Shown here in pieces: positions 16,143 to 23,277 of a stretch of 34,524 nucleotides of DNA (position 1 is its first letter; the number at the start of each line of letters is the position of its first letter). The DNA is taken from the NCBI RefSeq assembly GCF_001426745.1, contig NZ_LMFI01000008.1, positions 1 to 34,524 of the forward strand, in the 5' to 3' direction. The notes under the pieces are model-generated. The model was not told where the DNA came from and made no database searches. It worked only from the letters and a program-made list of their open reading frames with translations. A program made the position numbers and the translations under genes. This stretch comes from Nocardioides sp. Root140 (GTDB lineage: Bacteria > Actinomycetota > Actinomycetes > Propionibacteriales > Nocardioidaceae).

Positions 16143-16738
16143 AACGTGGCCTCCTGTCGCAGGAACGTGCTCCAGGCCTCGATCGCCTGCCGTCGGCGGC
16201 CGTTGCTGCGGTGGTCGGCGTGCATCCCGCTCACGCCACTGCCGAGCAGGAGATCAAGAGTGAGACGGACAAGGACCGGGTCATCGGTGACCCACGTGCG
16301 ACACACAGACCGGAGCTCGGCATCGACCCGGAGCTCGGCTGGGACCAGCTTCTCCCGCAGGGCAGCGTTCGCCCGGCTCGCGACCCACAGCTCCAGCGTG
16401 GCCGCATAGAGAGGACCGGAGAGAGCCTCGGCCAACAGGTCCAGGGCGGCGCGCGCCAGCCGCTCCTTCGCCCCGGGCCGCTCCACGTCTTCAGTAGCCA
16501 TGCGGTCGAGGCTGGCGGACATGCTCTCCAGGCGCTTCTGGGCGAGGTGCTCGACCGCGGCAACCACCATGTCGTCGCGAGTCCCGAAGTGGTGGAGCTG
16601 GGCGCCGCGCGACAAGCCGGCCTTGTTCGCCACAGCCACGCTGGTCGTCCCGTGGTAACCGTGCTCGACCAAACATGCCACCGTCGCGTCGAGAAGAACC
16701 CGGCGGGTCGCAGCGGATCGCTCTTCTTGTCCTGTCAC
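16139..16738 (-). CDS. TetR-family regulator of the thioesterase
   Basis: A 199-residue TetR protein. The HTH lies at about residues 33-54 (SVAVANKAGLSRGAQLHHF), and a C-terminal ligand-binding domain contains LELWVASRANAALREKL, similar to TetR_C domains of fatty-acid and CoA-related regulators. The GTG start at 16738 has no clear ribosome-binding site, while TATGCT sits 6 nt upstream on the - strand, suggesting a leaderless mRNA. Upstream lies a 24-bp imperfect palindrome that is a likely operator. Confidence 0.86.
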   Translation of the reverse strand: MTGQEERSAATRRVLLDATVACLVEHGYHGTTSVAVANKAGLSRGAQLHHFGTRDDMVVAAVEHLAQKRLESMSASLDRMATEDVERPGAKERLARAALDLLAEALSGPLYAATLELWVASRANAALREKLVPAELRVDAELRSVCRTWVTDDPVLVRLTLDLLLGSGVSGMHADHRSNGRRRQAIEAWSTFLRQEATL

Positions 16739-16746
16739 CCGCCCAG

Positions 16747-16770
16747 CATACCTACATGCGTGAATGTATG
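16747..16770. promoter_or_regulatory. Palindromic operator upstream of tetR
   Basis: The half-sites CATACCTACATG and CATACATTCACG (the latter read on the other strand) match at 9 of 12 positions, forming a 24-bp imperfect palindrome 9 bp upstream of the tetR start. It overlaps the promoter region of the - strand gene and the start region of the small + strand frame. TetR proteins typically bind such palindromes between divergent genes. Confidence 0.5.
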
Positions 16771-17007
16771 TTCTTGGCGGATCGTCCTGTCCGGTCTCGT
16801 CCCGCAGGAGCGGCGGTCGGAAAGCCGGACCGGTTCCTACGTGACCGGCTCGCAGCCGCCCGGGAGCTGGTGGTGTCAGCGGTCGAAGGCATGTCCCTCA
16901 GGTTGAGGAACCCGCCGCAGTCACCGGTCGAGATCACCCAATTGCTGGCCCAGGGGCGACTCGCGCCCAAGTTCGGCGCCGAACTCCTCCGGCTCCTCGG
17001 CGAGTAA
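16768..17007 (+). CDS. Small hypothetical protein
   Basis: A 79-residue frame, Arg-rich in its first half and helical in its second (AARELVVSAVEGMSLRLRNP). It is divergent from the tetR gene. I do not recognise it. ATG at 16768 or 16756 could be used; both lie inside the palindrome and neither has a ribosome-binding site. It may be a real short gene or a gene remnant. Confidence 0.3.
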   Translation: MFLADRPVRSRPAGAAVGKPDRFLRDRLAAARELVVSAVEGMSLRLRNPPQSPVEITQLLAQGRLAPKFGAELLRLLGE

Positions 17008-17031
17008 CCGCCCTGCGTCGGGCTCGAGGAC

Positions 17032-17185
17032 TTACGGGCGCCTGGTCTGGACGCGGCACAGAGCATCGAGGTTGCGTTGGTCGGTGTCGGCGAGGGTGTG
17101 GAGGTACTTCTGGGTGGTCTGGATCTGCGCTTGTCCCGTCCGTTCCATGACGGACATGAGGTCCTGCAAGACCGTGCGGACCGAC
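17032..17185 (-). pseudogene. Tyrosine recombinase C-terminal fragment
   Basis: The segment QAQIQTTQKYLHTLADTDQR resembles the last motif of phage-type integrases, in which the Tyr of TTQKYLHTL is the nucleophile. The nearby His (normally G-H-A/S) is replaced by Gln (TGQAQ). Only about 45 residues remain, joined in frame to the end of the plsC remnant. Not functional. Confidence 0.7.
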
Positions 17186-17189
17186 TCGC

Positions 17190-17842
17190 GGATCATGCCG
17201 ACGCCGTCGCCCGATGCGGAACGGCTGGCTCGAGCAACTCGGACAGGGCAGACTGGGACAAGGCCATCGATGGGTCTCGCCCGGGGCACAACGGGGGCGC
17301 CGTTGTGCGCGGTCATGCGGACCACGCCGGTCCTGCCCCGGTGGAGCCGGCCATCCGGGGAGCGCGTGCCCTGGGGGGGAACACGCCGAGCAGCTGGCCC
17401 TCGCCGACCAGGCGCACGGCCGTGCGCAAAGCGGCCTCCCCTGCTCCGCCGCCGGACCGGTCGACGGGCACCTGGCGGCAGGCGGTGAAGAAATGGCGGC
17501 GCAGCCGGCCGCGCAGGCCGCGTCCGGTGAAGTAGGAGCTCTTGGCGAGGAAGATGATGCGGCGGCGCACGACCAGCGGCAGGACCAGCCAGTCGTAGAA
17601 GGACGTGTGGTTGGAGGCCAAGATCGCCGGTCCCGAGGTCGGGACGTGTCGCAGCCCCCTCGACCCGGGGTCGCAGGGCGACGAGCAGGGGAGACGTCCA
17701 GACGACCTTGGTCACCAGTACGGGTAGCCGTCGCGCTGTACCGGGACCTCGTCGCGCCGGTCTGCCGCGCCGGCCTGAACGCCCTGGCCTTCCGCCGCCG
17801 CCGGCTGCAACGACGGCGGCCGGTCGGCGGCTGGCCGGTCAT
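17190..17842 (-). pseudogene. PlsC-type acyltransferase, frameshifted
   Basis: Remnant of a lysophosphatidate/glycerolipid acyltransferase. The NHxxxxD box is present as ASNHTSFYDWLVLPLVV and the later FPxGTRSxDG box as QGTRSPDGRLHRGRTGV. These pieces lie in different frames because of length changes in a 5-C run at 17654-17658 and a 7-G run at 17373-17379 (+ strand). The piece with VVWTSPLLVALRPRVEG lies in yet another register. An ATG at 17842 overlaps the stop of the hydrolase gene upstream by 4 nt, so the original gene was probably coupled to it. The 3' end is replaced by the integrase tail. Confidence 0.75.
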
Positions 17843-18885
17843 GCGGCCTCCCACGCCCACGGCAGGCCGGTGCGCCGGACTTGCCCGCGGGACTCGAGCA
17901 GGACGAGGTGGGCCAGGGTCTCGGCCACGGCGGCGCGGCGCATGAAGCCCGACACCTGATCCCAGGGGCGCGACCAGGTCAGCGCGCCCGTGAGCGCCCA
18001 GGTCGTGCGGCCGGTCGAGGCAGTCCGGATCTCCTCGAGCCGGTGCTCGTGGTGGCCGAGCAGCTGCTCTACACGGGCTCCGATCCCGGCGAAGCGGTAC
18101 TCGTGCGCGGGAAGCACCTCGTCCACATCCGCGTCGAGCGCGCTGACCCGCGCCAGCGAGGCAAGGAACTCCGCCAGGGGGTCTCCGGCGGACTGGGCGT
18201 GCACGCCGACGTTGGGAGTGATCCGGGGCAGCACGTGGTCGCCGGACAGCAGCACCCGTCGGCCGGGCTCGTGGAAGCAGAGGTGACCGGGGGAGTGGCC
18301 GGGCGTGTGCACCGCCCGCAGGTCCCAGCCGGGCAGGGGCAGCCACTCGCCGTCCTCGATCATGCGGTCGGGCAGCACCTGACGGACGTAGTCGACGAGT
18401 GGCAGTGACGCGTCGGCCAGCACCCCGAGCTCCTGCTCCGGGACGCCGCAGCTGCGCAGCAGGTCGTGCATCTCCCGCAGCAGGTCGGGGACGCCGGCGC
18501 CGTAACGGGCCGGCAGCAGAGCGGCGTCGTCGGGGTGCAGGCCGACCCAGGCGCCGGAGCTCTCGCGGACTCGGCCGGCGAGCCCGTAGTGGTCGGGGTG
18601 GATGTGCGTGACGAGCACCGCGCGGACGTCCGACACGCTCCCGCCGGCCGTCGCCAGACCTTCGGTCAGGGCCGTCCATGCCTCGGGCGTGTCCCAGCCG
18701 GCGTCGACGAGCGCCACACCGTCGTCGAGCTCGAGGACGTAGACGAGCACGTACCGCAGCGGGTTGTTCGGGATGGGGACCGGGATGGACCACAGCCCGT
18801 CCTGCACCTTCTCGACCGGCGGCAGCAGCCGGTCCGCCCACGCCTGCTGCTGGAGCAGGCCGGTGACCTGGAACGGTCGGCTCAC
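17839..18885 (-). CDS. Metallo-beta-lactamase-fold hydrolase
   Basis: A 348-residue MBL-fold enzyme. The zinc-binding motif is THIHPDHYG (about residues 92-100), with further ligands in HTPGHSPGH (about 192-200), SGDH (about 215) and DEVLPAHEYRF. A C-terminal helical extension holds LLGHHEHRLEEI, as in glyoxalase II/LACTB2-like hydrolases. The GTG start overlaps the stop of an acyl-CoA dehydrogenase remnant in GTGA, and its own stop overlaps the plsC start in ATGA. The three genes were therefore one translationally coupled operon of lipid or CoA metabolism. Hydrolysis of a thioester or lactone is a reasonable guess. Intact. Confidence 0.88.
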   Translation of the reverse strand: MSRPFQVTGLLQQQAWADRLLPPVEKVQDGLWSIPVPIPNNPLRYVLVYVLELDDGVALVDAGWDTPEAWTALTEGLATAGGSVSDVRAVLVTHIHPDHYGLAGRVRESSGAWVGLHPDDAALLPARYGAGVPDLLREMHDLLRSCGVPEQELGVLADASLPLVDYVRQVLPDRMIEDGEWLPLPGWDLRAVHTPGHSPGHLCFHEPGRRVLLSGDHVLPRITPNVGVHAQSAGDPLAEFLASLARVSALDADVDEVLPAHEYRFAGIGARVEQLLGHHEHRLEEIRTASTGRTTWALTGALTWSRPWDQVSGFMRRAAVAETLAHLVLLESRGQVRRTGLPWAWEAA

Positions 18886-18960
18886 AGGCCCATCCGCTTG
18901 CTGATGATCTCGTTCATGATCTCGTTGGTCCCGCCGCCGAAGTAACGATCCCGCTTGTGG
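18882..18960 (-). pseudogene. Acyl-CoA dehydrogenase, last codons only
   Basis: In frame ending at the TGA at 18882-18884, the residues are RYFGGGTNEIMNEIISKRMG followed by L. This is the C-terminal signature of acyl-CoA dehydrogenases (Y-x-G-G-T-N-E-I). Everything upstream of about 18960 is missing; the DNA switches near GGGGTCTGTCCCC (18957-18970) to the SDR flank. It shows that the hydrolase operon once included this gene. Confidence 0.78.
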
Positions 18961-19023
18961 GGTCTGTCCCCGGCTTCAGCATCGGAGGCCGAGGGCATGG
19001 GTCGTGCCGCCCTTGACTGTAGG

Positions 19024-19842
19024 CTACGCGGGCGCGGCGAAGTCCAAGGCGACGACGCGAAGGTCGGTGTGGCCGTCGGAGGCGGGCGAGCACAGCCAGC
19101 GGATCGAAGGTCCCATGACAGCGGGGTCGAGAAGTTGCTGCCGCATCGGCTCGGGGAACCCCTCGGGGATCATCCCCGTCGCGGTCGCACCACCGGGCAA
19201 CAGCAGGTTCACGTCCACGCCGCTCCCGGCCAAGTCCTCGGCCATCACGTGTGAGAGCGCATCCGTGGCGGCGCGGGAAGGGCCGTACGGCGCAAACCCG
19301 CGACGACGCATCGTCTGCTCGTTGATGCTCACGTTGACCACCGCGCCGCGGCCGGCGGCGACCATCTCGGGGACGACCGATCGGGCGACGAGGAAGTAGC
19401 CGGTGACGTTGGTCGCCATCAGGTCACGAAACCCAGCCGGCGTCACCTCGTAGAACCGCCGCGGGTCGGTGAGGAAGCGCGGGTTGACGGTCCGCATCCC
19501 GATGCCGGCGTTGTTGACGAGCACATCGATGGCGCCGAGCGTCTCTCGTGCCGACGCGACGCCCTCGGCGACGGACTCCTCATCACGCACGTCCATTGCG
19601 ATCGCGGTGGCAGTGCCTAGTCCTACCCGGCGAACCTCCTCGGCGACTTCCCGTCCCCGGCTGCCGTCGCGGCCGGTGAACACCACCGAGGCGCCGCCCG
19701 CGACGAGGGCCTGCACCATCGCGCGGCCGAGCCCACTGGTCCCGCCGGTGAGCAGCACTCGCACACCGGTGACGTCTGCCAAGCTCGCCGTGCCGTTGTC
19801 CTTCCGACTTTCTGCCCGCTTCGCATCGTCTGGTTTTGCCAC
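19024..19842 (-). CDS. SDR-family oxidoreductase
   Basis: A 272-residue short-chain dehydrogenase/reductase. The nucleotide-binding TGGTSGLGRAMVQAL lies near the N-terminus, followed by DVRD and VLVNNAGIG, with the catalytic region NVSINEQTMRRRGFAPYGPS followed by R. Tyr is present, but the usual active-site Lys of YxxxK is Arg, an unusual change for a working SDR. GTG at 19842 is chosen because CATACT lies 7 nt upstream and the frame before it looks non-protein. NAD(P)-dependent oxidation or reduction of an alcohol/ketone is expected if active. It is separate from the operon at 20559 and divergent from it. Confidence 0.85.
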   Translation of the reverse strand: MAKPDDAKRAESRKDNGTASLADVTGVRVLLTGGTSGLGRAMVQALVAGGASVVFTGRDGSRGREVAEEVRRVGLGTATAIAMDVRDEESVAEGVASARETLGAIDVLVNNAGIGMRTVNPRFLTDPRRFYEVTPAGFRDLMATNVTGYFLVARSVVPEMVAAGRGAVVNVSINEQTMRRRGFAPYGPSRAATDALSHVMAEDLAGSGVDVNLLLPGGATATGMIPEGFPEPMRQQLLDPAVMGPSIRWLCSPASDGHTDLRVVALDFAAPA

Positions 19843-20119
19843 GCTCCCAAGTATGGCCCCCGACCTACGCTGCCCGCGGGACATGGCCAACGGGGTGCGG
19901 TCGATGCTCCAGAACGCCGGATTGGTGGTGAGTACCGCGGTTTCACTGGCGATCGTCACCATCCCGTTACTCCTCGAGGAGAATCAGGCGGCGACGGCTT
20001 CCAAAGATGAGATGCCTGGAGCGCGCGAGGTGCCTCCCGTGGTCCTTCGACATGCGGGGTAGCCACCCGGCGGCGGCCAAGGTCGAGCCCGTCGGCGCTC
20101 TACCGCGCTCCACATCCAC

Positions 20120-20340
20120 TCAGAATGAGTCCTTAGGACAGGTCGACGCCATCCGCGCCGCCGTCCGTGGTTGGCGACGCGGCCCCGGGCTTCGCCGGTC
20201 CGCCGCCAGACGGGCAGCTGGAGCAAATTATCGGGGTCATGTTGGGCACCTCCGCCCGGATCGGGGAGGTTCTCGCCATTCGCAAGTGCGACGTCGACGT
20301 AACGGGTGCGCCAGCCACGATCCGAATTTCCGGGACGATC
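20120..20340 (+). pseudogene. Tyrosine recombinase (integrase) fragment
   Basis: Two frames add up to part of an integrase catalytic domain: VDAIRAAVRGWRRGPGL, then after a frame change near 20175-20190, GPPPDGQLEQIIGVMLGTSA and RIGEVLAIRKCDVDV, in which the Arg of SARIGE corresponds to the first catalytic Arg. The N- and C-terminal parts are missing. The sequence ends abruptly at a 13-bp tandem repeat. Confidence 0.72.
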
Positions 20341-20405
20341 CTGCCACTCACCCCTGCCACTCACCCCTGCCACTCACCCCTGCCACTCACCCCTGCCACT
20401 CGCCC
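20341..20405. repeat. Five tandem copies of a 13-bp unit
   Basis: CTGCCACTCACCC is repeated at 20341, 20354, 20367, 20380 and 20393; the fifth copy has one change (CTGCCACTCGCCC). There are no spacers, so it is not CRISPR. It begins exactly where similarity to the integrase ends and lies about 25 bp upstream of the predicted operon promoter. It may be a replication-slippage expansion; an iteron or regulator-binding role is possible but unsupported. Confidence 0.9.
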
Positions 20406-20428
20406 GTGGCCACATCCCGCCCCGGGGG

Positions 20429-20506
20429 TTGACCGCTCGATCTGACCGACGGTAGGTTCATCGACCAGCGTTCGAAAGAGCTGCAGTCCTCGCTCTCGGT
20501 CGGATC
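20429..20506 (+). promoter_or_regulatory. Predicted promoter of the catabolic operon
   Basis: TTGACC (20429-20434) and TAGGTT (20453-20458) are separated by 18 bp and would start transcription near 20465. GATCTGACCG in the spacer (20439-20448) and CGGTCGGATC (20497-20506) form an inverted repeat with one mismatch, about 50 bp apart, bracketing the start point. This would suit repression by the TetR encoded inside the operon at 24933. Predicted from sequence only. Confidence 0.45.
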
Positions 20507-20558
20507 GGTGTTGCTGAGGGGACCGACGTCGAAAGCTCCACTACGGAAGGAAAGTGCC

Positions 20559-22232
20559 TTGCCCATTGCGACCTACGAGCCAGGCGGCGAAACGCTGGCG
20601 GACCGGCTGGCGGCTGCGCGGGTTCACAATCCCGAACGGGAAGCACTCGTCTGCTATCAGGACAACGGCACGCGCGTGACGCGGCTGACCTACGAGGAGC
20701 TCTACCAACAGGCATTGGCCGTCGCCAAGGGGTTGAACGCGCGAGGTGTCCGCCACGGAGATCACGTCGCCCTGTGGCTTCCGAACGGACCCGAGTGGGT
20801 CCTGTTCCAGCATGCGACCGCGATGCTCGGCGCCGTTCTCGTCCCGGCGAACTCCTTCTACCGGGAGGCCGAGTTCGAATACCTGCTGCTCCAGTCGGAC
20901 GCGGCGGTCCTGGTGTACACCCCCCGGTTCCTGAATCTCGACTACGAGCAGGCTCTGAGGAACCTTGCCCCTGAGTTGGAAAGCAGCGGTGCACACCGGT
21001 TCGACCGGTTCCCCATGCTGCGCGACGTGGTCTGTGTCGGGCAGGAACCGGGCCTGCCGGGAGCCCTGAGTCTCCAAGCCCTGGTAGATGGCGGGCAAGG
21101 GATGACCGACGAGGACCTGTTCAGGATCACGGCGGACGTCAAGCCCGACGACGCGCTCATGATCATGTACACCTCCGGCACCACAGGAGACCCGAAGGGG
21201 TGCCTCTTGTCACACGCGAACCTCCTGACGAACTCCTTGCACTTCAGTGAGTCTCTGGAGCTCGACGATGACAGCAGGTACCTCATTCCCATCCCGTTCT
21301 TCCACAATGGTGGTTGTGTCCTGGGCCTGCTGAGTGCACTTCAACGGGGGTCGACCCTCATCTCCATGGACAGGTTCGTCCCCGCACTGGCCCTCCGCAT
21401 CCTGGCCGAGGAGAAGTGCACGCACACTGGTGGGGTCCCGACCATCTACATCGCCCTGTTGCACGATCCCAGCCTCCAGGAGTACGACTACAGCACCATG
21501 AAGATGGCGTTCATGGCGGGCGCGCCGTGCCCGGTCGAGGTCAGCAGGTCTGTCGAGAAGACCTTCGGGATGACGATCATCATCGGTCTGGGCATGACCG
21601 AGAGCTCCCCACTGATCACGATTTCGCGCAAGGAAGACCCCTTCGAACAGCGAGTGGGATCTGTGGGCCGCCCGAAAGGTTGCGAGGCGAAGATCATCGG
21701 CCCGGACACTGGAGAAGAGGTGGGCCCGGGTGTCGACGGCGAGCTGCTCACCCGGGGCCCCAACGTCATGCAGGGCTACTACAAGATGCCCGAACAGACC
21801 GCTCAGGTTCTCGACGAGGACGGCTGGCTGCACACAGGCGACATGGTCAGGTGCGACGAGGATGGGTTCTACTACGTCACCGGACGCCTCAAGGACTTGT
21901 ACATCGTGGGGGGCGAGAACGTCGCCCCCGCGGAGGTCGAGGCATTCATCCGCACCCACCCGGCCGTTCAGGACGCTTATCTCGTCGGCGTCCCGGACGA
22001 GAAGTACGGCGAGGTCGGGCTCGCGGTCGTCCAGTTGAAGGCAGATCACGAGGCGACGGAGGCCGAGCTCATCGACTACTGTCGGGGAAAACTTGCCAGC
22101 TTCAAGGTTCCTCGATACGTCGAGTTCGTCACCGAGTACCCGCTGACGCCGGCCGGTAAGGTGAAGAAGTTCGTCTTGCAGGACGCCTACACGAAGTCCA
22201 TGGACCTTAAAGGCTATGGTCCCACGGCCTGA
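20559..22232 (+). CDS. Acyl-CoA synthetase (AMP-forming ligase)
   Basis: A 557-residue ANL-superfamily ligase that would activate a carboxylic acid to its CoA thioester with ATP. The P-loop MYTSGTTGDPKG lies at about residues 202-213, GLGMTESSP near 346, GWLHTGDMVRCDEDGFYYVT near 424-443, GRLKDLYIVGGENVAP near 444-459, and the catalytic Lys in TPAGKVKK near the C-terminus. TTG at 20559 is preceded by GGAAGGA. As the first gene of a ten-gene operon that includes carboxylase, dehydrogenase and hydratase, it probably feeds the pathway with its substrate, perhaps a branched acyclic acid such as citronellate or geranate. Substrate is an inference from context. Confidence 0.92.
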   Translation: MPIATYEPGGETLADRLAAARVHNPEREALVCYQDNGTRVTRLTYEELYQQALAVAKGLNARGVRHGDHVALWLPNGPEWVLFQHATAMLGAVLVPANSFYREAEFEYLLLQSDAAVLVYTPRFLNLDYEQALRNLAPELESSGAHRFDRFPMLRDVVCVGQEPGLPGALSLQALVDGGQGMTDEDLFRITADVKPDDALMIMYTSGTTGDPKGCLLSHANLLTNSLHFSESLELDDDSRYLIPIPFFHNGGCVLGLLSALQRGSTLISMDRFVPALALRILAEEKCTHTGGVPTIYIALLHDPSLQEYDYSTMKMAFMAGAPCPVEVSRSVEKTFGMTIIIGLGMTESSPLITISRKEDPFEQRVGSVGRPKGCEAKIIGPDTGEEVGPGVDGELLTRGPNVMQGYYKMPEQTAQVLDEDGWLHTGDMVRCDEDGFYYVTGRLKDLYIVGGENVAPAEVEAFIRTHPAVQDAYLVGVPDEKYGEVGLAVVQLKADHEATEAELIDYCRGKLASFKVPRYVEFVTEYPLTPAGKVKKFVLQDAYTKSMDLKGYGPTA

Positions 22233-23277
22233 ACTCGCTCCGAGCGCGGGTTCGAGTACCGGCGCGTGGAGAGACATCGAGAACGTCTCGTCGTCGTCGC
22301 GAGTGGCCTTCATCGAAGGTGACGAGCCACGGATGCTGCGAGCAGCGGCCCTCGCGACGCAAACCGGCCTCTGTCGACCGGTGCTCCTCGGGAAGTGGTC
22401 GGAGATCCAGCGTGCTTCCCGGGACCAGGGCATCGACGTGGGTGCAATCGACACGCTCGATGTCAGCGACCCCGCCGTTCGCGAACAGTTGGTGCGCGAC
22501 TTCGAGCGTCAGGTGGGCCCGGCGACCGACCTTCGCAGCGCGACGCTGTCGAACCCCGCCGCCTGGGGTGCGACGCTGGTCCGGTGCGGATGGATGGACG
22601 CAGCCATCGGAGGAACGCGTACCACCAGTGCGGACATGCTCCGTGCCGGTCTCTCGTGCATCGGGCTGGCGCCGGAACGATCCACCGTCAGTGGAGCGAT
22701 CTTTCTCGACACTCAGCGACCGGACGTCGGATCTGGAGGCACGCTCGCCTTCGCGGATGCTGTGGTGACCCCCATGCCCACCGTCGATCAGCTCGCCGAC
22801 ATCGCGGCGGCCACGGCCCGATCCTGGCGAGCCTTGATGAGGACCGAGCCGCGTATCGGTTTTCTGTCCTTCTCCACGCGGGGCAGTTCCGGTTCCCCCC
22901 ACGTCCAGCGCATCCGCGACGCCGTCACTCTCTTCAGACGGAGGTTTCCCGAGGAGGCCGTCGACGGAGAACTGCAGTTCGACTCAGCCGTCTCCATGGC
23001 TGTGGCGGAGCGCAAGCACGCGACCGGCGCACTGGCGGGCGCGGCCAATGTTCTTGTCTTCCCCAGCCTCGATTCGGCCAACATTGCCTACAAAGTGGCG
23101 GAGCAACTGGGGGGCGCACGGGCACGGGCCTTCCTACAAGGCCTCGCGAGGCCATTTGCGGACGTATCGCGGGGGTGCAGCGTCGACGACATCGTGACCA
23201 CCCTTCGAATGCTGCTGTACGACACCCTGCAGAACCCTGAGCCGGAGAACAGTGGACGAGAAGGAGTTCGGAGTTGA
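22216..23277 (+). CDS. Phosphotransacetylase-like (PTA_PTB) protein
   Basis: A 353-residue protein of the phosphate acetyl/butyryltransferase family, which interconverts acyl-CoA and acyl phosphate. Signature parts include GGTRTTSADMLRAG (about residues 133-146), GFLSFSTRGSSGSP, DGELQFDSAVSMAVAERK and NVLVFPSLDSANIAYKVAEQ, the last two being the usual C-terminal signature of Pta and of the malic-enzyme Pta domain. ATG at 22216 overlaps the ligase stop by 17 nt, and its stop overlaps the AtuA start in TTGA. No acetate kinase gene is nearby. The gene is not part of the described Atu or Liu pathways; a CoA-ester-binding or acyl-transfer role tied to the cleavage product is conceivable. Confidence 0.88.
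   Translation: MVPRPELAPSAGSSTGAWRDIENVSSSSRVAFIEGDEPRMLRAAALATQTGLCRPVLLGKWSEIQRASRDQGIDVGAIDTLDVSDPAVREQLVRDFERQVGPATDLRSATLSNPAAWGATLVRCGWMDAAIGGTRTTSADMLRAGLSCIGLAPERSTVSGAIFLDTQRPDVGSGGTLAFADAVVTPMPTVDQLADIAAATARSWRALMRTEPRIGFLSFSTRGSSGSPHVQRIRDAVTLFRRRFPEEAVDGELQFDSAVSMAVAERKHATGALAGAANVLVFPSLDSANIAYKVAEQLGGARARAFLQGLARPFADVSRGCSVDDIVTTLRMLLYDTLQNPEPENSGREGVRS

Noticed and set aside
16934..18841. 635-codon open frame on the - strand
   Set aside because: It is extremely Arg/Pro/Gly-rich and lies over the hydrolase gene, plsC remnant and integrase tail, which have recognisable motifs in other frames. A high-GC shadow.
20341..20405. Possible CRISPR array
   Set aside because: Units of 13 bp are directly joined without spacers, and no cas genes are present.
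21210..22454. 414-codon - strand frame antisense to the ligase
   Set aside because: Antisense shadow of the AMP ligase; the + strand frame has all ANL motifs.
22395..23240. 281-codon + strand frame over the PTA-like gene
   Set aside because: Arg-rich shadow; the other + frame has the PTA_PTB signature.
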